64,000 nucleotides of DNA, taken from assembly GCA_039820585.1 (NCBI GenBank), contig JBCBPV010000008.1:19745-83744 (forward strand), written 5' to 3'. This stretch comes from JBCBGF01 sp039820585 (GTDB lineage: Bacteria > Pseudomonadota > Alphaproteobacteria > Rhodobacterales > Rhodobacteraceae). The translations under genes were made by a program, and so were the position numbers. Shown here in pieces: positions 25,416 through 34,836 of this stretch. The notes under the pieces were generated by a model. It was not told the origin of the DNA. It did no database searches and saw only the letters and a program-made list of their open reading frames with translations. Each line of letters opens with the position of its first letter. The stretch's first letter is position 1.

Positions 25416-26795
25416 TCAGCAGTTGGGGATGTTCACCGCCAGCCCGCCCAGCGAGGTTTCCTTGTACTTCTCGCTCATATCCTCACCGGTTTGGCGCATC
25501 GTCTCAATACAGGCATCCAGTGGCACCAGATGCGTCCCGTCCCCGCGCAGCGACAGCGACGCCGCCGACACCGCCTTGATCGCGCCCAGCCCGTTGCGCT
25601 CAATACACGGCACCTGCACCAACCCGCGCGCCGGGTCACAGGTCATGCCCAGATGATGTTCCAACGCGATCTCGGCTGCATTCTCAACCTGCTCAGGCGT
25701 CCCGTCCAGCACCGCGCACAGCCCTGCGGCAGCCATCGCGCTGGCCGATCCAACCTCCGCCTGACACCCACACTCCGCCCCGCTGATCGAGGCGTTGTGC
25801 TTGACCAGCCCACCGATCGCGGCGGCGGTCAGCAAGAACTCACCCACCCGACCGCGCGAGGCGCTCGGAACGTGGTCGAGGTAGTATTTGATCGTCGCAG
25901 GCACCACACCCGCCGCCCCGTTCGTGGGCGCAGTAACCACCTGCCCCCCCGCGGCGTTTTCCTCGTTCACCGCCATCGCATAGGTGCTGATCCAGTCATT
26001 TATCGTATGCGGCGCTGTTAGATTGCGCCCCCTCTCGGCCATCAGCGCCTCATGGATCCCTTGCGCCCGGCGCTTCACCTTCAGACCACCTGGCAGGATC
26101 CCCTCACCTTCCAAACCACGCGCGATGCAGTCATCCATCACCACCCAAAGCCGATCCATCCCGCGGTCAAGCGCCACGGCATCCATGCGCGACAATTCGT
26201 TGATGCGCTTCAATTCGGCAATGTTCTTGCCTGTCTCGGCACACATATCCAGCATCTCAGCGGCAGAGTGGAACGGAAACGGGACCGGCGGGCCGTCATC
26301 GGTGTTCTTGCCCGACGCCAATTCATCCCCGGTCATCACAAAGCCGCCGCCAACCGAATAATACGTCTCTTGCGCGATCACATCGCCCTGCTTGTCCGTC
26401 GCCATCAGGATCATCCCGTTGGCATGGCCGGGCAAAGGCGGGCCATAGTCAAAGACCACATCCGCCTCGGGATCAAACCGCAACGGCCCCAGGCCCTCTG
26501 GCGTGACCTCCTTGGTCTTCCGGATCTCATCCAGCGCAGCCTCGGCCTTCGCAGCCTCATAGCTCTCCGGCAAAAACCCCGCGAGGCCCAGGATCACCGC
26601 CCGGTCCGTGGCATGCCCGACCCCTGTGAACGCAAGCGAGCCATGCAGCCGGGCCTGCACCCCTGCAGGCGTAAAGGGCGAGGCGCGCACGCTATCAAGA
26701 AACCGCGCAGCCGCCACCATCGGCCCCATCGTGTGGGACGACGACGGGCCGATGCCTACCTTGAACATATCAAAGACCGATAAGAACATGCGCAC
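25416..26795 (-). CDS. sdaA: L-serine ammonia-lyase (single-chain, Fe-S)
   Basis: 459 residues, converts L-serine to pyruvate and ammonia with a [4Fe-4S] cluster. Both parts of the single-chain enzyme are present: the N-terminal beta domain (SVFDMFKVGIGPSSSHTMGP) and the alpha domain with the cysteines in ISGAECGCQAEVGSASAMAA and MTCDPARGLVQVPCIERN. Length and motifs equal the E. coli SdaA type. It is the first gene upstream of nadD on the minus strand; the 189 bases to the divergent rpiA should hold both promoters. Confidence 0.95.
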   Translation of the reverse strand: MRMFLSVFDMFKVGIGPSSSHTMGPMVAAARFLDSVRASPFTPAGVQARLHGSLAFTGVGHATDRAVILGLAGFLPESYEAAKAEAALDEIRKTKEVTPEGLGPLRFDPEADVVFDYGPPLPGHANGMILMATDKQGDVIAQETYYSVGGGFVMTGDELASGKNTDDGPPVPFPFHSAAEMLDMCAETGKNIAELKRINELSRMDAVALDRGMDRLWVVMDDCIARGLEGEGILPGGLKVKRRAQGIHEALMAERGRNLTAPHTINDWISTYAMAVNEENAAGGQVVTAPTNGAAGVVPATIKYYLDHVPSASRGRVGEFLLTAAAIGGLVKHNASISGAECGCQAEVGSASAMAAAGLCAVLDGTPEQVENAAEIALEHHLGMTCDPARGLVQVPCIERNGLGAIKAVSAASLSLRGDGTHLVPLDACIETMRQTGEDMSEKYKETSLGGLAVNIPNC

Positions 26796-26984
26796 ACTCC
26801 GCTAATCCCTTGTGATGTGGGGCAAGCGCCGGCCCCGGTCCATCCCCAAAGCGACATTTGGCCCTTCGCCTCTGACACAGCCTCAGCAGACCAAGACGGA
26901 TTTCAGACAAAAATCATCTGCCCCCCTCGCACCCGCCTGACAGCCCGCCTATAAGCGTCGCCAACCCTGCCGGAGTCGCGCCAG

Positions 26985-27773
26985 ATGCCCCAGAACCTGT
27001 CCCCCATCGACACCGCCAAATTCGTCGCGGCGAAACGGGCGTGCGACTATGTCGAATCGGGGATGCGCGTGGGGCTGGGCACCGGATCGACGGCGGCCTG
27101 GCTGGTGCGCTGCCTGGGCGATCTGGTCCGCGATGACGGACTTCAGATCACCGGCGTGCCGACGTCCACCCGCACCGCCGAACTGGCCCGCGATGTGGGG
27201 ATCAAGATCACCACATTGGATGAGGCCAAGTGGCTCGACGTCACAATCGACGGCGCGGATGAGTTTGATGGCGAGTTGAACCTGATCAAGGGCGGCGGCG
27301 GTGCGCTCTTGCAGGAAAAGATCGTGGCCACCGCAAGCGATCAGATGATCGTCATCGCCGACAAGACCAAGCAGGTCGAAACGCTGGGCGCCTTCCCCCT
27401 GCCGGTTGAGGTGATCCCCTTTGGCTGGCAGACGACCAAGGCGCTGCTCGAAGAAACGCTGTCCTCGCTGGACGTGCTGGGCGAAACCTCCAATCTCCGG
27501 ATGAACGGCGAAAGCCCTTACGTGACCGATGAAGGCAACTATATCCTCGATCTGCATCTGGGCCGGATCGGCAATGCGCGTCAGTTCGGCATCGTGATCA
27601 ACCAGATCCCCGGCATCGTGGAAAACGGTCTGTTCATCGACATCTGCGACGTGGTGATCGTGGGTCACGGCGACGGCCGGGTTGAGGTGCAGGACATCAA
27701 CTCTGGCACCACAGAAAAATCGGTTGTTGATTTCATTGATACCGAAAACCTGTTCACCGATCTGGCTGAGTGA
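26985..27773 (+). CDS. rpiA: Ribose-5-phosphate isomerase A
   Basis: 262 residues, interconverts ribose 5-phosphate and ribulose 5-phosphate in the pentose phosphate pathway. Motifs: MRVGLGTGSTAAWLVRCLG (phosphate loop), DVTIDGADEFDGELNLIKGG with catalytic aspartates, and ALLQEKIVA with the lysine and glutamate. The ATG follows GCCGGAG. The glutathione reductase gene starts four bases after its stop, so both probably share one mRNA; a TATAAG hexamer 35 bases before the start is the best -10 candidate but its -35 is poor. Confidence 0.95.
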   Translation: MPQNLSPIDTAKFVAAKRACDYVESGMRVGLGTGSTAAWLVRCLGDLVRDDGLQITGVPTSTRTAELARDVGIKITTLDEAKWLDVTIDGADEFDGELNLIKGGGGALLQEKIVATASDQMIVIADKTKQVETLGAFPLPVEVIPFGWQTTKALLEETLSSLDVLGETSNLRMNGESPYVTDEGNYILDLHLGRIGNARQFGIVINQIPGIVENGLFIDICDVVIVGHGDGRVEVQDINSGTTEKSVVDFIDTENLFTDLAE

Positions 27774-27777
27774 CCGC

Positions 27778-29136
27778 ATGGGTTTCGACTACGACCTCTT
27801 TGTGATCGGCGGCGGCTCGGGCGGCGTGCGCGCGGCCCGGATCGCCTCGTCCGAGGGCAAGGCAAAGGTCGCCATAGCCGAAGAAAGCCGGATGGGCGGC
27901 ACCTGCGTGATCCGGGGCTGTGTACCGAAGAAACTGATGGTCTTCGCCAGCGGATATCGCCAGCGGATGGCCGATGCCGCCGCCTATGGCTGGGATGTCA
28001 GCACAGGCGCCTTCGACTGGACCAGGTTCCGCACGCATCTGCACAGTGAACTTGGCCGATTGGAACAGATCTATCGCGACAACCTGACCAAAGCGGGTGT
28101 TGAGATCTTTGATTGTCGCGCCACGGTCGCCGACCCCCACACGGTAGCGTTGGCGGATGGCAAGACCGTGACGGCCAAGCATATCCTCGTCGCCGTCGGC
28201 GGGCACCCGGTGTTCCCCGATGCCCGGGCGAAGGACTGCGGGATCTCCTCCAACGATATCTTCCACTTGGACACGTTGCCCAAGCGCCTGCTGATCATCG
28301 GCGGTGGCTATATCGCGTGTGAGTTCGCGGGCATCTTCAACGGCTTCGGCACCCAGGTCACGCAACTCTATCGCGGCGCACAGATCCTGCGCGGGTTCGA
28401 CGAAGAAGCGCGCGGGTTGATCGCCGAAGGCATGCGCCAGAACGGCGTTGATCTGCACGTGGGCACCACGATCCTAGAGATGGAGCCGCGTGAAGGTGGC
28501 ACCTGGGTCAAATGCTCAAACGGGTTGGAAGCGGTCTATGATCAGATCCTGTTTGCCACCGGACGCGATCCCAACACCGCCGGACTGGGGCTGGAGGAAG
28601 CGGGCGTCAAGATGGGGCGGCGCGGCGAGGTGATCGTCGATGCCTACAGCCAGACCAACATCCCCTCGATCTTCGCAGTGGGCGACGTTACCGACCGGAT
28701 CAACCTGACACCGGTTGCCATTCGCGAAGGCCACGCCTTCGCCGACACGATCTTTGGCGGCAACAAACGCGCCATGGATCACGATCTCGTGGCCAGCGCG
28801 GTCTTTACCCAGCCCGAATACGGCTGCGTCGGCATGACGGAAGAAGAGGCGCGCGAAGACTACAAGATCGACGTCTACTGTACCTCGTTCCGCCCGATGC
28901 AAACGGCCTTCATCGGCCAGCCCGACCGGGTGTTGTTTAAACTCGTGGTGGATCAAGACACTCGGCGTGTCCTGGGCTGCCATATCGTCGCGGATGGCGC
29001 GGGTGAGTTGATCCAACTGGCCGCGGTCGCGGTCAAGATGGGGGCCACAAAGGAAGACTTTGACCGCACCGTGGCCGTTCATCCGACGATTTCCGAAGAA
29101 CTTGTGACAATGCGTGTCCCAGTGAGAACTGCTTGA
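27778..29136 (+). CDS. gor: Glutathione-disulfide reductase
   Basis: 452 residues, FAD flavoprotein that reduces oxidised glutathione with NADPH. Motifs: FAD site DLFVIGGGSGGVRAARIA, redox-active disulfide GGTCVIRGCVPKKL, NAD(P)H site LLIIGGGYIACEFAGIF, FAD second site IPSIFAVGDVTDRINLTP, and the C-terminal catalytic HPTISEELV. I chose the ATG at 27778, four bases after rpiA, because it gives the normal N-terminus; the frame is open further upstream inside rpiA. Works with gshB at the left edge. Confidence 0.95.
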   Translation: MGFDYDLFVIGGGSGGVRAARIASSEGKAKVAIAEESRMGGTCVIRGCVPKKLMVFASGYRQRMADAAAYGWDVSTGAFDWTRFRTHLHSELGRLEQIYRDNLTKAGVEIFDCRATVADPHTVALADGKTVTAKHILVAVGGHPVFPDARAKDCGISSNDIFHLDTLPKRLLIIGGGYIACEFAGIFNGFGTQVTQLYRGAQILRGFDEEARGLIAEGMRQNGVDLHVGTTILEMEPREGGTWVKCSNGLEAVYDQILFATGRDPNTAGLGLEEAGVKMGRRGEVIVDAYSQTNIPSIFAVGDVTDRINLTPVAIREGHAFADTIFGGNKRAMDHDLVASAVFTQPEYGCVGMTEEEAREDYKIDVYCTSFRPMQTAFIGQPDRVLFKLVVDQDTRRVLGCHIVADGAGELIQLAAVAVKMGATKEDFDRTVAVHPTISEELVTMRVPVRTA

Positions 29137-29202
29137 AATATCGGGTTGAGCACACAATTAGCACAGTGACCAAGACCTGACCGACAAAGGAATAGAACCT
29201 CG

Positions 29203-30354
29203 ATGGCCAGCAATAACGGCGGACCCTGGGGCGGCGGCCCACGCGGCGGCGGCTCGAACGGCGGCGGTGACAATCGCGGTGGCGGGCGGCGGCCCGGCGG
29301 CGACGGCCCGCAAATCCCCGAAATCGACGAGATCATGAAAAAGGGCCAGGAACAGCTGCGCGTCCTGATGGGCGGTCGCGGCGGTACTGGCCGCAATGGC
29401 GGCGATGGGCAGGGCCCGGGATTTTCCCGCGGCACCATCCTTTTCGGCCTCATCGCGGTCGTAGGCTTGTGGGCGTTCAACTCGTTCTACTCCGTCCGGC
29501 CGGAAGAACAGTCGGTTGAGCTGTTCCTGGGGGAATTCAGCGCCGTGGGTAACCCGGGCCTGAACTTCGCACCCTGGCCCCTTGTCACATACGAGGTGAT
29601 CCCGGTGACGCGAGAGCAGTCCGAAGACATCGGCACCGGACGCTCCGGTTCGTCGGGCGGAGATGGCCTGATGCTGACAACGGACGAAAACATCGTCGAC
29701 ATCGACTTCCAGGTGGTCTGGAACATCAACGATCCCGCCATGTTCCTGTTCAACCTGCGCGATCCCCGCGAAACGGTCCGCGCAGTGTCCGAGGCGGCCA
29801 TGCGCGAGATTATCGCAGGCTCGGAACTTGCCCCGATCCTCAACCGCGACCGTGGTTTGATTGAATCGACCGCGCAAGAGCTGATCCAATCGACGCTCGA
29901 CAGTTATCAGTCGGGCATCAACATCGTCCGGGTCAACCTCGACAAGTCGGACCCGCCCAGCGAAGTGATCGACGCTTTCCGCGAAGTGCAGGCGGCCGAG
30001 CAGGAACGCGACCGGCTTGAGCGGACGGCAGACGCCTATGCCAACCGGGTTCTCGCCGGGGCCCGTGGTGAAGCCGCGCAGGTCCTTGAAGAATCCGAGG
30101 CCTACCGCGCCCGCGTCGTCAACGAAGCCCAGGGTGAGGCCAGCCGCTTCCTCGCGGTGCTCGGCGAATACCAACTCGCGCCCGAGGTCACGCGCAAGCG
30201 TTTGTACCTCGAAACGCTGGAACGGGTTCTCGGTGACGTCGACAAGATCATCCTGGATGAGAACTCGGGCAGCAACGGTGGCCAGGGCGTGGTGCCCTAC
30301 CTGCCCTTGAACGAACTCCGCCGTCCCGCGGCGACCGCACAGCAGGGGAACTGA
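29203..30354 (+). CDS. hflK: FtsH protease modulator HflK
   Basis: 383 residues. A glycine- and asparagine-rich N-terminal cytoplasmic stretch of about 80 residues (repeats of GGG with N and R) precedes one membrane helix (ILFGLIAVVGLWAFNSFYSV) and a periplasmic SPFH domain. HflK and HflC form the large membrane vault around FtsH. Family parts visible are VRPEEQSVELFLGEF, DENIVDIDFQVVWNI and VRVNLDKSDPPSEVIDAFR. AAAGGAA precedes the ATG. The gene is followed after one base by hflC. Confidence 0.95.
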   Translation: MASNNGGPWGGGPRGGGSNGGGDNRGGGRRPGGDGPQIPEIDEIMKKGQEQLRVLMGGRGGTGRNGGDGQGPGFSRGTILFGLIAVVGLWAFNSFYSVRPEEQSVELFLGEFSAVGNPGLNFAPWPLVTYEVIPVTREQSEDIGTGRSGSSGGDGLMLTTDENIVDIDFQVVWNINDPAMFLFNLRDPRETVRAVSEAAMREIIAGSELAPILNRDRGLIESTAQELIQSTLDSYQSGINIVRVNLDKSDPPSEVIDAFREVQAAEQERDRLERTADAYANRVLAGARGEAAQVLEESEAYRARVVNEAQGEASRFLAVLGEYQLAPEVTRKRLYLETLERVLGDVDKIILDENSGSNGGQGVVPYLPLNELRRPAATAQQGN

Positions 30355-30355
30355 T

Positions 30356-31245
<890 letters not shown>

Positions 31246-31246
<1 letters not shown>

Positions 31247-31440
31247 TGGCTTACGTCCTGCTGGGCATCGGCCTGGTTCTGGTGATCGAGGGGCTGGCGT
31301 TCGCGCTGGCCCCTTCGCGTCTGGAAGAAGCCATGGAATACCTGCGCCAGATCCCCGTGGACACCCGGCGCATGCTGGGACTGGGCGCTGTGGCGCTGGG
31401 CGTTGTCCTGGTCTGGATCGCGCGTAGCCTGGGCGTGTAA
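31246..31440 (+). CDS. DUF2065 small inner-membrane protein
   Basis: 64 residues with two hydrophobic helices (YVLLGIGLVLVIEGLAFALA and LGLGAVALGVVLVWIARSLG) separated by a polar loop containing SRLEEAMEYLRQIPVDTRR. This is the DUF2065 family (E. coli YjeT), regularly encoded next to hflKC, function unknown. Start codon overlaps hflC stop; a strong terminator follows. Confidence 0.88.
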
Positions 31441-31449
31441 CGCGCCGTC

Positions 31450-31471
31450 AAAAGCCGTTCCGGCTTTTTTT
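31450..31471 (+). terminator. Intrinsic terminator of the hflKC-DUF2065 operon
   Basis: AAAAGCCG at 31450-31457, three-base loop, CGGCTTTTTTT at 31461-31471. Clean stem and T-run, ten bases after the last stop codon. Confidence 0.9.
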
Positions 31472-31614
31472 CAACCCCATCGGCATGATCGCGCTATAGT
31501 CACTAGTGAGTGACCGAAAGTTCAGATGCGTTGTGTTGCGGGCAGCGTTTCCTATCTGTCAGGGTAGCTCATGCGACGGCGTCGCGCGATCCACCCCGGC
31601 GCGCACGCACAATG

Positions 31615-31622
31615 AAAAGGAG
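31615..31622 (+). promoter_or_regulatory. Ribosome binding site that fixes the degP start
   Basis: AAAAGGAG ends six bases before the GTG at 31629. No comparable site stands before earlier in-frame codons, and only this start places a signal peptide at the N-terminus. Confidence 0.8.
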
Positions 31623-31628
31623 TTCGCC

Positions 31629-33092
31629 GTGACATCGAAGGCCGCTGTGCTTCCCCAAACCCACCAAAAACCCTTGGCCACATTCTGGGCCCTGGTTGTC
31701 GGTCTCGCCCTTGTTCTGGCGCAAATCCTGGCAACCCCGGCCCGCGCCGTACCGGAAACCTTCGCCGACCTCGCCTCGCAGGTCAGTCCCTCGGTGGTCA
31801 ACATCACCACATCCACCACGGTCGCCACGTCAACCGGCCCCAATCCCGTCGTGCCCGAAGGCTCCCCTTTTGAGGATTTCTTCCGCGACTTCATGGATCG
31901 CGGTGAAAACGGCCAACGTCCCCGCCGCAGCCAGGCCCTTGGCTCGGGCTTCGTGGTCTCGGAAGACGGTTTTATCGTCACCAATAACCACGTCATTCAG
32001 GGCGCAGACGAAATCCTGATCGAGTTTTTTGAGGGTGGTGAACTGGAGGCCGAGGTTATCGGCACCGACCCCAACACCGACCTCGCGCTTCTCAAGGTCG
32101 ACAGCGACCGCCCCCTGCCCTTCGTTCCCTGGGGCAACAGCGATGACGCCCGCGTGGGCGACTGGGTCATGGCCGTGGGCAACCCGCTGGGCCAGGGCTT
32201 TTCGGTCTCTGCCGGGATCGTCTCGGCCCGGGGCCGCGCGCTGTCGGGCACCTATGACGATTACATCCAGACCGACGCCGCCATCAACCGCGGTAACTCG
32301 GGCGGGCCGCTGTTCAACATGGATGGCGAAGTGATCGGCGTGAACACTGCGATCCTGTCGCCCAATGGCGGCTCCATCGGGATCGGCTTCGCCATGTCAA
32401 GCCGTGTGGCCACCAATGTGATCAACCAGCTGCAAGAGTTCGGCGAAACCCGCCGCGGCTGGCTGGGCGTGCGCATCCAGGACGTGTCCGACGATGTCGC
32501 CGAAGCCATGGGCCTGGAAACCGCCGCTGGTGCGCTGGTCACAGACGTGCCCGAAGGCCCCGCCCTTGAGGCCGGGATCGAGGCTGGCGATGTCATCCTG
32601 TCCTTCGACGGCCAGGATGTCGGCGACACCCGCGAGCTGGTCAACCGGGTCGGCAACACCGAGGTCGGCAAAGCCGTGCGGATCGTCGTGATGCGCGAAG
32701 GCGCGACGCAAACCCTGCTCGTCACCCTGGGCCGGCGCGAAGAAGCGGAGCGGGCGATCCCCGCTTCGGCCCCCGCGGATGAGCCGATCTCGGGCGATAT
32801 CCTGGGCCTGACCGTCTCGTCGATGACCGATGAGCTGCGTCAGCAGTTGGGCCTTGATGAAGGCGATGACGGACTGGTTGTCCAGGACGTGGCCGAAGAC
32901 AGCGAAGCTTTCGAGAAGGGTCTGCGCGCTGGTGATCTGATCACAGAAGCGGGCCAGGAACCGGTGGCAACCCTGGTCGATCTGGAAGACCGGATTGACG
33001 CCGCGCGTGAGGCGGGTCGCAAATCGCTCCTCCTCCTGGTGCGGCGCGGCGGCGACCCGCGCTTTGTGGCACTCTCGCTCGAGCAAAGCTAA
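31629..33092 (+). CDS. degP: Periplasmic Do-like serine endoprotease (DegP/HtrA family)
   Basis: 487 residues from the GTG at 31629. An N-terminal hydrophobic segment (FWALVVGLALVLAQILA then TPARA) serves as signal peptide. The trypsin-like domain has the full triad: histidine in TNNHVI, aspartate in NTDLALLKVD and serine in NRGNSGGPLFN. Two PDZ domains follow (RRGWLGVRIQDVSDDVAEAM and DILGLTVSSMTDELRQQLG). It degrades or refolds damaged envelope proteins. In alphaproteobacteria it commonly lies next to hflKC, another membrane quality-control system, but here a terminator separates them. Names DegP, DegQ and DegS-like cannot be told apart safely. Confidence 0.92.
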   Translation: MTSKAAVLPQTHQKPLATFWALVVGLALVLAQILATPARAVPETFADLASQVSPSVVNITTSTTVATSTGPNPVVPEGSPFEDFFRDFMDRGENGQRPRRSQALGSGFVVSEDGFIVTNNHVIQGADEILIEFFEGGELEAEVIGTDPNTDLALLKVDSDRPLPFVPWGNSDDARVGDWVMAVGNPLGQGFSVSAGIVSARGRALSGTYDDYIQTDAAINRGNSGGPLFNMDGEVIGVNTAILSPNGGSIGIGFAMSSRVATNVINQLQEFGETRRGWLGVRIQDVSDDVAEAMGLETAAGALVTDVPEGPALEAGIEAGDVILSFDGQDVGDTRELVNRVGNTEVGKAVRIVVMREGATQTLLVTLGRREEAERAIPASAPADEPISGDILGLTVSSMTDELRQQLGLDEGDDGLVVQDVAEDSEAFEKGLRAGDLITEAGQEPVATLVDLEDRIDAAREAGRKSLLLLVRRGGDPRFVALSLEQS

Positions 33093-33114
33093 CCCAAAAC
33101 AAAGATGTCGAACT

Positions 33115-33136
33115 GGGCGCCTTCGGGCGCCCTTTT
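33115..33136 (+). terminator. Intrinsic terminator after degP
   Basis: GGGCGC, loop CTTCGG, GCGCCC, then TTTT. It lies 23 bases after the degP stop and immediately before the end of the convergent OB-fold gene. Confidence 0.85.
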
Positions 33137-33140
33137 CGCA

Positions 33141-33530
33141 TCAGGGCTGATCCCCCGCCCGGCACAACTCATGATGGCGCAACAGATCGTCCAGCATCCA
33201 GGAAATATCCTCAACCTCCTCGGCCACGATATGGGTCACCTCCCCCTCACGCTGCACCCGGCCTGTCACACGCAAACACCGCCCCGCAATCACCGCCCGG
33301 CGAAACCGTTCATACAAAGCCCGCCAGACCACGACGTTGCAGACCCCGGTCTCATCCTCCAGCGTGATGAAAATCACCCCCTTCGCCGTCCCCGGCCGCT
33401 GCCGCACCAGCACCAGACCGGCCACGACAATCCGCGCGCCCGGTGGCACCTCGGGCAACTGCCCGTTCGGCACACATGCGGGCGGCCGCGGCCAGGCCGC
33501 AACACGGGGAATCAGGGCATCATCAGCCAT
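33141..33530 (-). CDS. Stand-alone OB-fold protein resembling the C-terminus of error-prone polymerase DnaE2 (ImuC)
   Basis: 129 residues. The segment VVAGLVLVRQRPGTAKGVIF, ITLEDETGVCNVVVW and CLRVTGRVQREGEVTHIVAE is the OB-fold that ends DnaE2, the alpha-like polymerase of the ImuA-ImuB-DnaE2 mutasome; the polymerase, PHP and helix-hairpin-helix parts are absent. A perfect GAAC-N7-GAAC box stands three bases upstream, so it should be LexA-controlled. It is either the residue of a deleted imuAB-dnaE2 operon that kept its promoter, or a short functional SOS gene. No frameshift is visible. The start is unsure because no good ribosome site precedes the ATG. Confidence 0.65.
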   Translation of the reverse strand: MADDALIPRVAAWPRPPACVPNGQLPEVPPGARIVVAGLVLVRQRPGTAKGVIFITLEDETGVCNVVVWRALYERFRRAVIAGRCLRVTGRVQREGEVTHIVAEEVEDISWMLDDLLRHHELCRAGDQP

Positions 33531-33532
33531 AA

Positions 33533-33547
33533 GAACAAAGATAGAAC
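33533..33547. promoter_or_regulatory. Perfect alphaproteobacterial LexA (SOS) box
   Basis: GAAC at 33533-33536, seven bases, GAAC at 33544-33547 (GTTC-N7-GTTC on the minus strand), the known direct-repeat LexA site of Rhodobacter and other alphaproteobacteria. It ends immediately upstream of the DnaE2-like OB-fold gene and about 105 bases upstream of the divergent ferredoxin gene. Confidence 0.75.
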
Positions 33548-33651
33548 ATTTACCGCTCCAGACAAACCCCGATCACGACTGCGAAAATGGGGCTGGCCCC
33601 CTCTGCCCCGCTTGGCTAGGAAAGGCAAAATCGCATGACGAAGGACGGCAC

Positions 33652-33975
33652 ATGGCCAAGATCACCTATATCGAACACAACGGCACCGAACATGTCGTGG
33701 ACGTGGCCAACGGCCTGACAGTCATGGAAGGCGCCCGCGACAACAACATTCCGGGGATCGAGGCGGATTGCGGCGGCGCCTGCGCCTGTTCCACATGCCA
33801 TGTCTATGTCCATCCCGACTGGGTCGAAAAGCTGCCCGCCAAGGATCCGATGGAAGAAGACATGCTCGACTTCGCCTATGAACCCGACGCCGCCCGCTCG
33901 CGCCTGACCTGCCAGTTAAAGGTCTCCGACGCGCTCGAAGGTCTCGTGGTGCAGATGCCCGAAAAGCAGATCTGA
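33652..33975 (+). CDS. [2Fe-2S] ferredoxin, adrenodoxin type
   Basis: 107 residues. The cluster ligands are the cysteines of EADCGGACACSTCHVYV (C-x5-C-x2-C) and the fourth in RLTCQLKV. This is the vertebrate/adrenodoxin-type fold, used in bacteria for Fe-S assembly or to feed P450 and other oxygenases. The ATG at 33652 follows GAAGGA; earlier in-frame codons lie in the OB-fold gene promoter. It is followed, with a one-base overlap of TGA and ATG, by an exported FG-GAP-like protein gene, with no obvious functional link. Confidence 0.92.
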   Translation: MAKITYIEHNGTEHVVDVANGLTVMEGARDNNIPGIEADCGGACACSTCHVYVHPDWVEKLPAKDPMEEDMLDFAYEPDAARSRLTCQLKVSDALEGLVVQMPEKQI

Positions 33976-34673
33976 TGCTCTGGCGCGCGGCCCTTCTCGC
34001 GGTGTTCGCGGCCAGCACGTCCGCCGCCGACACCATCACCGCTGCACGCTATGACGACCCCACCAACCGCTATCCCCACGCTGTCCTGGGCGACGACATC
34101 GAGTTTGGCGCGCTGGTGCTTGAAACCGACGGGGGCCGCACGGTCCGCATCGTCCTGCCCGAAACCTCCGTCTTCGAAGACGTCGCCCCCCGCCTTGCCG
34201 ACCTCGACGGCGACGGCGCGCCCGAGGTTGTCACCGTTGAAAGCCACCAATCCCGCGGCGCCCGCCTCGCGGTCTACGGCACCGACGGCCTGATCGCCGC
34301 CACCCCCCATATCGGCACCCGCTTTCGCTGGCTCGCGCCCATCGGTATCGCCGATCTCGACCGCGACGGCGCCATTGAGATCGCCTATATCGACCGCCCC
34401 CACCTCGCCCGCACCCTCCGCGTGGTCCGCTTTGCCGATGGCCAACTGACCGAAGTGGGCAACAGCGAAGGCTTCACCAACCACCGCATCGGAGAGCCGG
34501 ATATCGGCGGCGGCATACGCGATTGCGGCGAAGGGCCAGAGATGATCGTGGCCAGCCGCAACTGGCAAACCGTGATGGGCGTGCGCTTCATCGCGGGCGT
34601 AACGCTCTCGCGCCCCTTGGGCCCCTACACCGATCGCAGCAGCTTCGCCGAAGCGCTCAACTGCGAAAGATAA
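33975..34673 (+). CDS. Exported VCBS/FG-GAP repeat-like protein
   Basis: 232 residues. The N-terminus LWRAALLAVFAASTSAADTI is a signal peptide with likely cleavage after SAA. Two calcium-loop-like repeats are visible, LADLDGDGAPEVVTVE and IADLDRDGAIEIAYID, of the FG-GAP/VCBS beta-propeller type; only part of a propeller seems present, so the blade number is uncertain. Function unknown. One-base overlap with the ferredoxin stop, so co-expressed. It ends before a pair of hairpins shared with convergent purD. Confidence 0.8.
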   Translation: MLWRAALLAVFAASTSAADTITAARYDDPTNRYPHAVLGDDIEFGALVLETDGGRTVRIVLPETSVFEDVAPRLADLDGDGAPEVVTVESHQSRGARLAVYGTDGLIAATPHIGTRFRWLAPIGIADLDRDGAIEIAYIDRPHLARTLRVVRFADGQLTEVGNSEGFTNHRIGEPDIGGGIRDCGEGPEMIVASRNWQTVMGVRFIAGVTLSRPLGPYTDRSSFAEALNCER

Positions 34674-34704
34674 CCTCTTTGGTCCAAAAATATCCCGGGG
34701 GAGG

Positions 34705-34737
34705 CCCGGACCTGTCCGGGACGGGGGCAGCGCCCCC
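34705..34737. terminator. Twin hairpins between convergent genes
   Basis: CCCGGAC-CT-GTCCGGG (34705-34720) followed directly by GGGGGC-AGC-GCCCCC (34723-34737). GC-rich intergenic palindromes of this kind, with an AAATATCCCGGGG lead, recur in Rhodobacteraceae genomes. They could end transcription from both sides, although no T-run follows. Confidence 0.55.
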
Positions 34738-34836
34738 TAAAGAGTTTCCGGCTTAGTCTGAAACATGCATCGTCTTTTGCGTTCGAGCCGAAGGCGAGAG
34801 GCCGTGAAAGACGATTCCGAGATGGCCGGACTTGCT

